Positions 17,182-26,526 of a stretch of DNA of 26,526 nucleotides are shown one piece after another. This DNA comes from Rhodococcus sp. IITR03 (GTDB lineage: Bacteria > Actinomycetota > Actinomycetes > Mycobacteriales > Mycobacteriaceae). Position numbers and translations under genes: made by a program. The stretch lies in assembly GCA_001017865.1 (NCBI GenBank), contig LATQ01000589.1:1-26526 (forward strand), read 5' to 3'. Position 1 is the first letter of the stretch; each line of letters opens with the position of its first letter. The notes beneath the pieces were generated by a model. The model was given only the letters and a program-made list of their open reading frames with translations. It was not told the origin of the DNA and did no database searches.

Positions 17182-18568
17182 ATGGCCACGACCACGGAGA
17201 ATCCTGTGAATTTGCCTCAGTCTCCATCCGCCGTCAAACCGGTCCAACCCGGCAGTGAGATACGGCGCGTCGCATACGCAAGCCTCGTTGGAACGACCAT
17301 CGAGTGGTACGACTTCTTCATCTACGGCTTGGCCGCAGTGCTGATCTTCGGCCCGCAGTTCTTCCCGAGTTCTGATCCACTCGCCGGGACCCTCGCTGCC
17401 TTTGCGACGTTCGCAGTCGGATTCGCCGCTCGCCCACTCGGCGGTATCGTGGCCGGCCACCTCGGCGACAGAATCGGCCGGAAGAAGATGCTGGTCCTCA
17501 CCCTTCTCTTGATGGGGACGTCAACGACGCTGATCGGCCTACTGCCGACGTACGCATCGGCAGGTGTTCTGGCCCCGGCGCTTCTGATTGCACTGAGACT
17601 GCCAAGGCATTGCGTTGGTGGAGAGTGGGGCGGCGCCGTGCTGATCTCAGTAGAACACTCTCCCGGCAACAAGAAGGCTTCTACGGAAGTTTCGCCCAGG
17701 TGGGAGTTTCGGCCGGTTTGATTCTTTCGAACCTGGTGTTCCTCATCCTGACTGCGGTGACCACGCCGGAGCAGTTCGACTCCTGGGGATGGCGGGTGCC
17801 CTTCCTGTTCAGCGCAGTTCTCGTTCTTGTCGGCTTCTACGTCCGCTCGCGCGTGGATGAAAGCCCCGAATTCACCAGCCGGCTCCAGAGCTCGGAGCCT
17901 GTTCGCTTGCCGATCGTTTCGGTACTGCGTACGCATTGGCGCCAGGTACTGTCCAGCGCCGCACTCTTCTCCGGATTGACAGCAATGGGTACATCGCTGC
18001 TGTCTACTCCGTCAGCTACGGCACAAAACAGCTAGGATTCAGCACCACGTTCATGCTGGTTGCCGTTCTCGTTGCCGCAGTCATCGAACTACCCTCCGTG
18101 CTTTGGTTCTCGGCGCTCTCGGACAGACTCGGGCGATCGAACGTGATCGTCTGGGGTTCAGTCGCTGCATTCTTGGTTGGAATCGTCCTTATGCCGGTCC
18201 TTGCACTCGGGAGCGCTTTCCTCGTTGTAGCAATTATCGCCCTAGGACGATTCGTCCTCACCCCGTTGCTGGGCCCCTCGGCAGCCATCGCAGCGGAGAG
18301 CTTCCCCGTCGAGGTCCGATACAGCGGCGCATCGGTTGGATACCAGATCGGGTCCATCGTCGGAGGCGCGTTGGCGCCGCTGATTGCGGCCGTGCTGGTT
18401 ACATCCTCTCTCGGAGTCTGGGGGGTGTCCCTCTATCTAGCGATTTTGATGGCGCTCTCGGGCCTGGGTGCATTTGCTCTAGGACGCTTGGGTGCACGAG
18501 GGGGCGCAATTGAGAAGCTGCTCCCACAACGCGCCCAGAACGCCGAGGAACAGGCGGTCCGGCCGTGA
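17182..18568 (+). CDS. MHS-family metabolite:H+ symporter (MFS, frameshifted)
   Basis: A second inner-membrane importer, of the metabolite:H+ symporter branch that includes shikimate, citrate and proline/betaine carriers. The corrected length is about 462 residues. Hallmarks are VGTTIEWYDFFIYG in segment 1, GHLGDRIGRKKML in loop 2-3, VGGEWGGAVL in segment 4, and FSALSDRLGRSNV in the second half. Single-base losses near 17678 (restoring NKKGFYGSF) and 17988 split it. Around 17600-17625 RLPRHCVGGEWGG replaces the expected RL-x-QGIAVGGEWGG, explained by three lost bases that cancel out. ATG at 17182 is preferred; GTG at 17122 is open in frame. It heads the operon with formaldehyde dehydrogenase. 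The substrate is unknown. Confidence 0.85.
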
Positions 18569-18696
18569 ACGTGCGAACCGAATCTCTCAAGCGCGAACCC
18601 GCTCCACCCAGCATCAAGTGCACAGGATGGTGGAACTGTACGCGAGTTCTCGCTTGGCGCAGCCAAGTACACCGTAAGCACTGAAGGACAAACACC

Positions 18697-19913
18697 ATGA
18701 CCGGTAACAGAGCAGTCACCTACGTCGGACCTGGCAAGACCGAGGTCCGTGAGATTCCCTTTCCCAAGCTCGAGCTCGCTGATGGTCCTGGTGTCCATCC
18801 GGCCAACGTGGGCCGCAAGTGCGAGCATGGGGTGATTCTGAAGGTCGTCACCACTAACATCTGCGGTAGTGATCAGCACATGGTCCGTGGACGCACCACC
18901 GCACCGGAAGCTCGTGCTCGGCCACGAGATCACGGGCGAAGTCGTCGAGGTCGGCCGAGACGTGGAGTTCATCAAGGTCGGTGACCTCGTCTCGGTGCCG
19001 TTCAACATCGCATGCGGGCGATGCCGCAACTGCAAGATCGGCCAGACCGGGATCTGTCTGAACGTCAATCCAGAGCGACCCGGCTCTGCATACGGATACG
19101 TCGACATGGGCGGATGGGTCGGTGGTCAGGCCGAGTACGTCATGGTCCTTACGCCGACTTCAACCTGCTGAAGTTCCCCGACGCCGATCAGGCGCTGGAG
19201 AAGATCCTCGATCTGACGATGCTCTCGGACATTTTTCCGACCGGCTTCCACGGCGCGGTCACGGCCGGCGTCGTGCCCGGATCGACCGTGTATATCGCAG
19301 GGCCGGCCCGGTCGGCCTGGCCGCCGCAGTCGGAGCCCAACTTCTCGGTGCTGCAGCGGTGATCGTCGCCGACATGAACAAGGACCGCCTCGCGCAAGCA
19401 AGGTCGTTCGGCTGCGAAACCGTTGACGTTTCAGTTGGATCCCCGCAGGATCAGATTGAACAGCTTCTCGGTGTACCGGAAGTCGACTGCGCAGTCGACG
19501 CAGTCGGATTCGAAGCCAAGGGTCACGGGGCCGGAGCTTCGGAAGCACCCGCCACTGTCCTCAATTCCCTGATGGATATCACAGCGGCCGGCGGAGGGAT
19601 CGGCATCCCTGGACTTTACGTCACCGGGGACCCCGGCGGCGTCGACGAAGCGGCCAAGGTGGGCGCCCTCTCGCTGAGCCTTGGTACCGGCTGGGCGAAA
19701 TCACTCTCGTTCGCAACCGGCCAGTGCCCGGTGATGAAGTACCACCACGGCCTCATGCAGGCGATTCTCAATGACAAGGTCCAGATCGCGCAGGCCGTCA
19801 ATGCCACGGTCATCACTCTCGACGAGGCACCGGACGGATACGCGAAGTTTGACAGTGGAGTCGCTCAGAAGTTCGTCATCGACCCGCATAACACGGTCGT
19901 CGGTGCAGCCTGA
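18697..19913 (+). CDS. fdhA: Glutathione-independent formaldehyde dehydrogenase (frameshifted)
   Basis: A zinc-dependent, medium-chain dehydrogenase that oxidises formaldehyde to formate with NAD. The corrected protein is about 406 residues and closely follows the Pseudomonas putida FdhA family along its length: TTNICGSDQHMVRGRTT with catalytic zinc C56, LVLGHEITGEVVEVGRDVE, the structural zinc cluster CGRCRNCKIGQTGIC, GSAYGYVDMGGW, PTGFHGAVTAGV, the Rossmann loop, VDCAVDAVGFEAKGHG, APATVLNSLMDIT and GIPGLYVTGDPG. About four bases are missing: two near 18910, one near 19147 and one near 19305. ATG follows GAAGGA. It lies behind the MHS transporter. Its presence indicates that the pathway releases formaldehyde, most simply by O-demethylation. 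Confidence 0.93.
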
Positions 19914-19949
19914 CTTTCCACGCCCATACGCACTACAGAGGACTAGGCA

Positions 19950-20963
19950 ATGACGCAGGCAGCGATCGGTACCGGCGAGTACAGCTTCGACTTCGACGCA
20001 CGCTGGTTCGAGGGCGATCACCACAATGGCAACACCGATGGATGGGCCCATCACGCATCGTGGTGACATCCAACGACGAGATCATCACCTTCGACGAGAA
20101 GCATCCGCGAGTTCTTGTTTTGAGCCCCGACGGGCGTTTGCTGCGCAGCTTCGAGGTCAATCTCGTCGAGGGGCACGGCATGTTGCTCGTGCAGGAGGAC
20201 GGCGAAGAACTCCTTTGGATTTCGGACAACGGCTCCAAGATGCGATGCACCGACAACGGCACATACGTCCCGGACGGGCAGCCTGTCCGAGGCAACGCAG
20301 TCAAGTTTCGTCTCGACGGGACTGAGATCTTGCGACTCGAGCGACCCGATCTCGATATGTACGTCGACGGAGACTACTGCCCCACCCAGGTCGCGGTCGA
20401 TGAAGAGCGCTTCGGCGGCGAAGGCGACATCTGGGTTGCGGACTGCTACGGGCAGTCGGTTGTACATCGGTTCGACAAGTACGGTAAGTACCTCGCGACC
20501 CTGGATGGCACCACCGGCGCCGGCCGATTCGCCCACCCACACGCGATCTACATCGACAGGCGAGGAGACGTACCGGAACTCTTGGTGCTGATCGCCGCAA
20601 CAAGAGGATCCAGGTGTTCGACCTGAGCGGCAACTACCTGAGGTCATTCGGCGAAAACTTCCTCGTCAGCCGGGTGGGTTCGCACCCTACGGTGACGACC
20701 TCCTCGTCACCGAACTCGACTCACGCATCGTGGTGCTGGGACCGGACAACAACCTCAAGGCATACATCGGCGCGGAAGGGGAACCTGACCGCTCTCGTCC
20801 CGGCTGGCCCAACCTCACAGAGGACGGCAAGACCTATCGGCCTCCGCTGCAGGCCGGTGCGTTCAACACTCCGCACGGTGCCGCAGTCGACAGCCTCGGA
20901 AACATCTACGTCAGCGAATGGCTGATCGGCGGGAGACTCGACAAACTCACCCGAGCTCGGTAA
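19950..20963 (+). CDS. NHL-repeat/six-bladed beta-propeller protein (frameshifted)
   Basis: A predicted beta-propeller of about 338 residues, related to NHL/SMP-30-like proteins. Repeated blade-type segments are seen: RVLVLSPDGRLLRSF, GDIWVADCYGQSVVHRFDKYGKY, KRIQVFDLSGNYLRSFG, DSRIVVLGPDNNLKAYIG and GNIYVSEWLIGGRL at the end. No signal peptide is visible. Three single-base losses (near 20046, 20588 and 20682) split it. ATG at 19950 follows AGAGGA, 36 nt after fdhA. Propellers of this type can be lactonases, hydrolases or binding proteins; the role here is not known, but operon position ties it to the transported substrate or C1 oxidation. Confidence 0.75.
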
Positions 20964-21051
20964 CACTGCAGACAGCATCGGCGCAACTCCACGCACATAT
21001 TCCCGCTGGTAATCGAAGCGGCACTCGACCCGCTAGAAAGAGAGCACTGCA

Positions 21052-22145
21052 GTGTGCAACTACATGGAGAATCCCGATGTGAATGCTCGGACGGTCGTCG
21101 ATCAACTGAATCGGTCACGACGGGGATTTCTTATCGGCGCACTAGGCGTCGGGTTCGCCGCCGCCAGTCCGTCACTTGCTCTAGCAAGTTCAGCGTCCTA
21201 TTTTAGCTCGTCTTTTGACCTGCCTTCACCGCACGGTCGCATCGGTGGAGACCGCATCATTTTCCTGGGGGTCGGCGGCGGGCCTGTTCTCGATGAAAGC
21301 GCGTCAAAACCGGCCATTGCACTCGTTGTCAACAACGACGTATATCTGGTGGATTGTGGGGTCGGCACGGCCAAGCAACTGCTCGCCGCCGGACTGGAGT
21401 TCAGCCAGGTGCGGAGCGTATTCATAACCCATCTCCATCTGGACCACACGTCGGGTTTGCCCGAGTTGTTCCTTCATGGCTGGGTCAACCGCCCTAGACT
21501 TCCCGAAACCGTGACCCTCTCAGGCCACCGGGGACTGCTGCAAAGAGCACGGCTATCCGTTCCATGTTCGCCGAGGATATAAGCCTCTTCGAGAGCAATG
21601 GGTCATTCGGACCTTTCCCGACAATTGAGTCGAACGAATTTCGCGTGGCAGTTGGGGGCGGCGTAATTGAAACGGTCATGGACGACGGCAATGTTCGCGT
21701 CGAGGCCACGCGGGTATTTCACGGCACTGAAGTGGTCAACGCCTACGCATATCGATTTACGTTGAAAGGATCTGGAAAGCGAATCGTTTTCTCAGGAGAT
21801 ACAGCGGCCCCCAACGGAAACCTGATCAACATGGCGGCGGGTTGCGACATACTTGTGCACGAGGCTCAGGATAATCAAGCGATCGCGGAACTTTCAAAGA
21901 ATCTTCCGAAAGGCGCTGACGACGCTTTTCGGAAGCACATGTACGAATCGCACTCAAACGTGCTCGACCTGCCTGGTGTCGCTCAACAGGCCCGGGCGCG
22001 CACACTCGTTCTCAGCCATTACGCACCAGTGGTACACGATCCCGAAACTTGGCTGCGTATGGTCCGGCCCGCGGCAACCGAAGTTGGCTACACGGGGGAG
22101 ATAATCGCGCCTCGGGACCTGGAAACGATCCCTGTGGGAAATTAG
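21052..22145 (+). CDS. Tat-exported metallo-beta-lactamase-fold hydrolase (frameshifted)
   Basis: A metallo-hydrolase of about 364 residues. The N-terminus has a twin-arginine signal, SRRGFLIGALGVGFAAA, followed by an alanine-rich cleavage region (SLALASSA), so it probably works outside the membrane. The fold shows VYLVDCGVGTAKQLLAAGL, the zinc motif HLHLDH, IVFSGDTAAPNGN and LVLSHYAP, as in ribonuclease-Z/PhnP-like members. One base is missing near 21531; restoring it gives GTAAKSTAIRSMFAED. GTG 21052 or ATG 21064 could be the start. It lies 90 nt after the propeller gene. Export suggests action on an external ester, lactone or phosphoester before uptake; this is inference. Confidence 0.82.
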
Positions 22146-22591
22146 GCACATCCCCACGGGTCGCAACTGGAGGTTGGAGATCACGGGCTGTCGTCCGTCG
22201 CTGCGGGTATGGCGTTCGACCTCCGGCATCGTTCCGTTACGGGCAGTCACGGCGACATCTACGACGCGAATTGTTGATTGGTGGACGCCTCGAAGACAGA
22301 GCTCCAGGATTTCGAGTTCGTCATCCGGGCGTGGGCATGGGTGGCCAGCACACCTCGTCGGCGAGTGCCTCCCTTGCTGGCAAGACCTGTGGCGGCTAGC
22401 CATTTGGGGAATTCTACTGGCCTTTCGGCCAGGTATGCCGCCAGTTGAGCGGCCCTAGTGTTGATGTGACACGGATACGAGCTGCCACGGTGAACGGTGC
22501 CTTAGCAGACATGCAGTATGGAAGGCAAGAGTCAGAAGTGGTCGTTCAGCATGCCCACGCCGATGCGCGGACGCGTGGCGTGGTCGGTGCA
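22146..22591. other. Intergenic region with possible propeller-gene remnant
   Basis: No complete gene was found. Around 22241-22300 the plus strand can be read, with one or two restored bases, as GDIYDANW-LIGGRLED, similar to the GNIYVSEWLIGGRLDK end of the propeller gene at 20963. This may be the remnant of a second propeller gene. A short hairpin (CTGGCC at 22417-22422, complement 22427-22432) has no U tract and is a weak terminator candidate. Confidence 0.35.
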
Positions 22592-23216
22592 ATGTCGCCG
22601 GTCCGGTCTCCGAATGACACCGGATTCCGGGTCGAGCAGATTCGCCAACAAGCAGGCGGCTGCCCCGGCCAGCCACACGGAACAAACGTGTGGCTGGCAG
22701 GGGACGCGAGGGAAGTCGTCGTCATCGACGCAGGAGGAGCGCCCGGTCCTCTCGCCGAGGCAATTGGCGACGGTACGTCACAGCGGTGATCTGCACTCAG
22801 GCAGCCCCGAACACATCGAAAGTGCGATGGAGATCGGCATCGGCTTCTGCGCGCCGGTTCTGCTGCACTCTGCCGACCACGCAGCGTGGCGCGACGTCCA
22901 CGGTGATCAGCGTTACTGGCACCTCGCAGAGGGGCAGCGAATCGCCGTGGCAGGGGAGGAGATCCGGGTGATCAGCACTTCGAGTCCGACTCTCGGGTCG
23001 GTCTCCTTGCATATCGCCGACCGCCGTGTTCTCTTCACCGGCGATACGCTCACGCATCCCTCGGTGAACGAGAACCACCGGATCGTTCCCGTCGGTGGGA
23101 ACACGTTCGCCGGTCTTCCGGCGAACACCACAGTCAACCCGGGACATGGAAACAGCTACCTACTCGGCGAGGTACTCGCTGAATCTGCCCCACGATTGGT
23201 CCGAGAAAACGAATGA
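22592..23216 (+). CDS. Metallo-beta-lactamase-fold protein with degenerate metal motif (frameshifted)
   Basis: A small MBL-fold protein of about 208 residues. Visible elements are NVWLAGDAREVVVIDAGG (strands before the active site), HIADRRVLFTGDTL and TVNPGHG with a late histidine. The usual HxHxDH signature is replaced by THSGSPEH (near 22796) after correcting two single-base losses at about 22780 and 22795, so one or two metal ligands may be missing. Similar small MBL proteins accompany formaldehyde dehydrogenases in actinobacteria and are thought to act on thiol-linked formyl or acyl groups. The start is uncertain: ATG at 22592 is used, and the frame is open from 22445. The stop overlaps the next start by 4 nt. 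Confidence 0.65.
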
Positions 23217-25551
23217 ACACACAGATTGACCGGCACATCTTCAACGAGAACGACCTCGAAATCACCGCCCACAAGTCTTATGCCGCAGGAGTCCCCGCGG
23301 TACTGGTCTCGCTCAAACGGGGACTCGAGCAGATGGGTCCGATCCGGACCGCACGAACCCTGACCCGGCTGAATCAGCGGCACGGGTTCGACTGCCCCGG
23401 TTGCGCGTGGCCAGAAACTCCCGGACACCGCAAGCCAGCCGAGTTCTGCGAGAACGGTGCGAAAGCGGTGGCTGAAGAGGCGACCACGCGCACCGTCGAT
23501 CCGGATTTCTTTACCGCCCACCCCGTGCCCGAACTGCTGGAGCACACCGACTACTGGCTCGGGCAGCAGGGCCGACTGACCCATCCGATGATCATCCGGC
23601 CCGGCAGCAACCGGTACGAACCGATCGGCTGGGACGACGCCTACGCGGTGATCGCCGACCACCTCCGCGCGCTCAACGCCCCGGACGAGGCGTCGTTCTA
23701 CACCTCGGGCCGCACATCGAACGAAGCAGCGTTCCTGTACCAGTTAATGATCCGATCATTCGGTACCAACAACATGCCGGACTGCTCGAACATGTGCCAC
23801 GAATCGTCGGGGACCGCGCTGGCCGAGACCATCGGCATCGGCAAGGGCTCGGTCTCGGTCACCGACATCGAACACGCCGACCTGATCCTCATCGCAGGCC
23901 AGAACCCCGGAACCAATCACCCGCGAATGCTCTCCGTCCTCGAGAAAGCAAAGAGCAACGGCGCGAAGGTTATCGCGATCAACCCGCTGCCCGAGGCCGG
24001 GCTGATGCGGTTCAAGGACCACAGAAGGTGCACGGCGTCGTGGGCGACGGCGTCGCCATCGCGGACGAGTTCCTGCAGATCCGCATCGGCGGTGACCAGG
24101 CCCTGTTCCAGGGCCTGGCGAAGTTGCTCCTCGAAGCGGAGGACGCCGCGCCGGGCACCGTCCTCGACCTCGACTTTCTCGAGACCGGTACGGCGGGATT
24201 CGCACCGTGGGCCGAGCGCATCCGCGGCGTCGACCTCGACATCGTGACTCGGGCCACGGGCCTGAGTCGAGAACAGATCGAGGAGACCGCGGCAGCACTG
24301 ATCTCGTCGAAGGCGACGATCATCTGCTGGGCGATGGGTTTGACCCAGCAGACTCACGGCGTGGCGACGATTCAGGATGCGGTGGCCTTGCTGCTGATGC
24401 GCGGCATGATCGGCAAACCCGGCGCCGGTGTGTGCCCGGTACGCGGGCACTCCAACGTCCAGGGCGATCGCACCATGGGCATCTGGGAGAAGATGCCCGA
24501 GTCGTTCCTCGCCGCACTGGACGCCGAGTTCGGTATCACCAGCCCCCGCACGCACGGATACGACGCGGTCGACTCCATCCGTGCGATGCGGGACGGTCGG
24601 GTGTCGGTGTTCATGGCCATGGGAGGGAACTTCCTGTCCGCCACCCCCGACACCGAGGTCACCACCGCTGCCCTGCGAAACTGTGCGCTGACGGTGCAGG
24701 TGTCGACGAAACTCAACCGCAGCCACCTCGTCCACGGCGCGACCGGCATCATCCTGCCGTCCCTCGGACGCACCGACAAGGACATCCGCGCCGGACGCAA
24801 ACAGCAAGTCACCGTCGAGGACTCGATGTCGGTGGTCCACCTGTCTCGCGGCGGCCTCACACCCGCCAGCACACATCTGCGCAGCGAGATCGCAATCGTC
24901 TGCGAACTCGCCCAGGCCCTCTTCGGCCCGAACCACCCAGTGCCGTGGGCCGAGTTCGCCGACGACTATGACCTGATCCGCGACGCCATCGCACGCGTCG
25001 TCCCCGGATTCGAAGACTTCAACACCCGTGTCCGCCAAGCCGACGGGTTTGTCCTACCCCACCCGCCGCGCGACGAGCGCCGGTTCCACACCGACAGCGG
25101 CAAGGCGAACTTCGTCGTCAACGACCTCGACTGGCTGCCCGTTCCCGACGGCAGGCTGATCCTGCAGACCATGCGCAGCCACGACCAGTACAACACCACC
25201 ATCTATGGACTCGACGACCGCTATCGCGGCGTGAAGGGCGGCCGCCGGGTCCTCTTCATCAACGAACGCGACATCGAATCCTTCGGATACAACGCCGGTG
25301 ATCGCGTGAACCTGATCTCCGAGTGGTCACGTCTCGACGGCACCACCGAGAAACGTCGCGCAGACGACTTCCGCCTCGTCCCGTACCCGACACCAGTCGG
25401 AAACGTGGCTGCCTACTACCCCGAGACCAACCCGCTCATTCCCCTCGATCACGTAGCACGCAAATCCAACACCCCAGTGTCCAAAGCCGTGAGCATCCGT
25501 CTCGAGCGCCACATTCCCGCGACGAACACTCCTGAACAGGACGCCGCCTAA
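23213..25551 (+). CDS. FdhF/YdeP-family molybdopterin oxidoreductase, probable formate dehydrogenase (frameshifted)
   Basis: A large molybdenum/tungsten bis-MGD enzyme of about 779 residues. The N-terminus has CPGCAWP (C61, C64) and AEFCENGAKA (C79), typical of the FdhF/YdeP group. The probable active-site pair is C195-H196 in NMCHESSGTAL, where formate dehydrogenases have Cys/Sec-His. GQNPGTNHPRML, RGHSNVQGDRTMG and the C-terminal RSHDQYNTTIYGLDDRYRG are cofactor-binding segments. One base is missing near 24022; a restored C gives RFKDPQKVHGV. The start overlaps the MBL stop (ATGA) and the fdhD start follows directly. With FdhA upstream and FdhD downstream it most likely oxidises formate to CO2. 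Members of the YdeP branch with other substrates exist, so the substrate is inferred. No NAD or quinone-linked subunit is encoded nearby. Confidence 0.85.
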
Positions 25552-26394
25552 GTGGGACGGGTGACTGCACGGACTCGCATGATCCGAGTCGACGCCGCCA
25601 GCAGCAGGGCCAAAACGGACGCGCTTGCCGTTGAGGAACCCCTCGAGCTCCGGGTCAACGGAACCCCCCTCGCCGTCACAATGCGTACTCCAGGCGCGGA
25701 CATCGAACTGGCCCAGGGATTTCTGCTCACCGAGGGGGTCATCGCGACCCGCGGCGACATCGGGTCGATCCGCTACTGCAACAGCGTTGACGACGACGGT
25801 CGCAACACATACAACGTACTCGACATTGAGCTTGCGCCCGGTGTAGAACTTCCCGACTTCGGACTGCAGCGGAACTTCTACACAACATCCTCATGCGGAG
25901 TATGCGGGAAAGCCTCACTGGACGCGATACGCCAACGTACACGCTACTCGCCCGACTACGACGAGGCAGTAGTGGACGCGGCAGTCCTGTTCGGTGCACC
26001 GCACACCCTCCGGGATGCACAGCGGGTGTTCGATCGCACAGGCGGACTGCACGCTGCCGCACTGTTCACAACCACGGGTGAGCTCATCGTGCTCCGCGAA
26101 GATGTCGGCCGGCACAACGCCGTGGACAAAGTCATAGGGTGGGCAGTCGAGAACGCCAGAATACCCAGCTCTGGAACAGTTCTCCTGGTCAGCGGTCGTG
26201 CTTCATTCGAGCTAACCCAGAAGTCGGTGATGGCAGGCATCCCGATACTCGCTGCCGTCTCGGCGCCCTCATCCCTAGCAGTCGACCTTGCGAGCCAATC
26301 GGGTGTGACTCTCGTCGGCTTTCTACGCAACGAAAAGCTGAATGTGTACAGCCGACCCGAACGAATCAAGCTGACCGGACAACCCGCGCAATAG
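25552..26394 (+). CDS. fdhD: FdhD sulfurtransferase, formate dehydrogenase accessory protein
   Basis: FdhD passes sulfur from a cysteine desulfurase to the molybdenum cofactor, which formate dehydrogenases need for activity. The product is intact, 280 residues. The catalytic loop is CGVCGK with C115 and C118. Other family segments are [33 protein letters not shown] and [14 protein letters not shown] at 25552 abuts the stop of the molybdopterin oxidoreductase, so the two are co-translated. The pairing supports the formate dehydrogenase assignment of the upstream gene. Confidence 0.95.
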   Translation: MGRVTARTRMIRVDAASSRAKTDALAVEEPLELRVNGTPLAVTMRTPGADIELAQGFLLTEGVIATRGDIGSIRYCNSVDDDGRNTYNVLDIELAPGVELPDFGLQRNFYTTSSCGVCGKASLDAIRQRTRYSPDYDEAVVDAAVLFGAPHTLRDAQRVFDRTGGLHAAALFTTTGELIVLREDVGRHNAVDKVIGWAVENARIPSSGTVLLVSGRASFELTQKSVMAGIPILAAVSAPSSLAVDLASQSGVTLVGFLRNEKLNVYSRPERIKLTGQPAQ

Positions 26395-26397
26395 ATC

Positions 26398-26526
26398 ATG
26401 AAAACCTCGCCCGACGACCCTAAAGTTGGATGGCGCTTTCGCAGACACTACAACCACTCGGCAGTCGACCTCGGGACTGTCGGAATAAGGGTTGATCTGG
26501 TTTTGGCCGACACGCCGAGCTTGCTT
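26398..26526 (+). CDS. Possible start of a further gene, truncated by window end
   Basis: An ATG 4 nt after the fdhD stop opens a frame of 43 codons that stays open to the end of the window (starts MKTSPDDPKVGWRFRRHYN). There is no clear ribosome site of its own and no family resemblance. It may be chance. Confidence 0.25.
   Translation, partial: MKTSPDDPKVGWRFRRHYNHSAVDLGTVGIRVDLVLADTPSLL

Noticed and set aside
360..24022. Interpretation of the cluster as decaying pseudogenes
   Set aside because: All changes are frame losses of the same polarity, often at G/C runs, with conserved motifs intact on both sides and no substitution-type stops.
23917..25038. Long minus-strand open frame of 373 codons
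   Set aside because: It is antisense to the molybdopterin oxidoreductase, whose motifs are conserved in the plus frame; long shadow frames are usual in GC-rich coding DNA.

Overview
The window looks like catabolic DNA from a high-GC actinobacterium, most like Rhodococcus or a relative. This is inferred from GC-rich sequence, many GTG starts, actinobacterial-type homogentisate dioxygenase, SCP-x-like thiolase plus DUF35, and tandem IclR regulators. No rRNA, tRNA, CRISPR, phage gene or insertion sequence was recognised.

Layout. (a) 0.2-1.2 kb, minus: a phthalate-dioxygenase-reductase/VanB-type reductase, ending at a hairpin terminator. (b) 1.5-5.5 kb, plus: a VanA-type Rieske oxygenase, an unidentified small gene, homogentisate 1,2-dioxygenase and an alpha/beta hydrolase, ending at a 23-bp-stem hairpin. 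(c) 5.75-10.95 kb, minus, read from 11.2 kb: DUF35 protein, thiolase-like protein, cupin, acetoacetyl-CoA synthetase, FAH-family hydrolase. (d) 11.6-14.7 kb, plus: two paralogous IclR regulators and a cytochrome P450. (e) 14.9-16.4 kb, minus: an AAHS-type aromatic acid transporter. (f) 17.2-26.4 kb, plus: an MHS-type transporter, glutathione-independent formaldehyde dehydrogenase, an NHL/beta-propeller protein, a Tat-exported metallo-beta-lactamase-fold protein, a second such protein, an FdhF/YdeP-type molybdopterin oxidoreductase and FdhD.

How the parts fit (inference). The set reads as one module for a methoxylated aromatic acid that funnels into homogentisate or a close analogue. The Rieske pair and/or P450 would demethylate or hydroxylate the ring. 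HmgA would open it, and the FAH-family enzyme would release acetoacetate. Acetoacetyl-CoA synthetase and the thiolase would convert that to acetyl-CoA. The methyl group would leave as formaldehyde and be oxidised through formate to CO2 by FdhA and the FdhF-type enzyme.

The most striking non-coding signal is a perfect palindrome, CGAAC-N6-GTTCG. It occurs six times, always between genes, and nearly always at a fixed distance downstream of a TTGAC-type -35 box. It lies before the reductase, the DUF35/thiolase operon, the first IclR gene, the P450 and both transporters. This defines a regulon, most likely controlled by one or both local IclR proteins.

Caution: 14 of the 21 main genes are broken by frameshifts. 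Every shift I could place has the polarity of missing bases, several in short G or C runs, and none introduces a stop codon by substitution. This looks like sequencing or assembly error rather than gene decay. Frame-corrected gene extents are given, each spanning its fragments.
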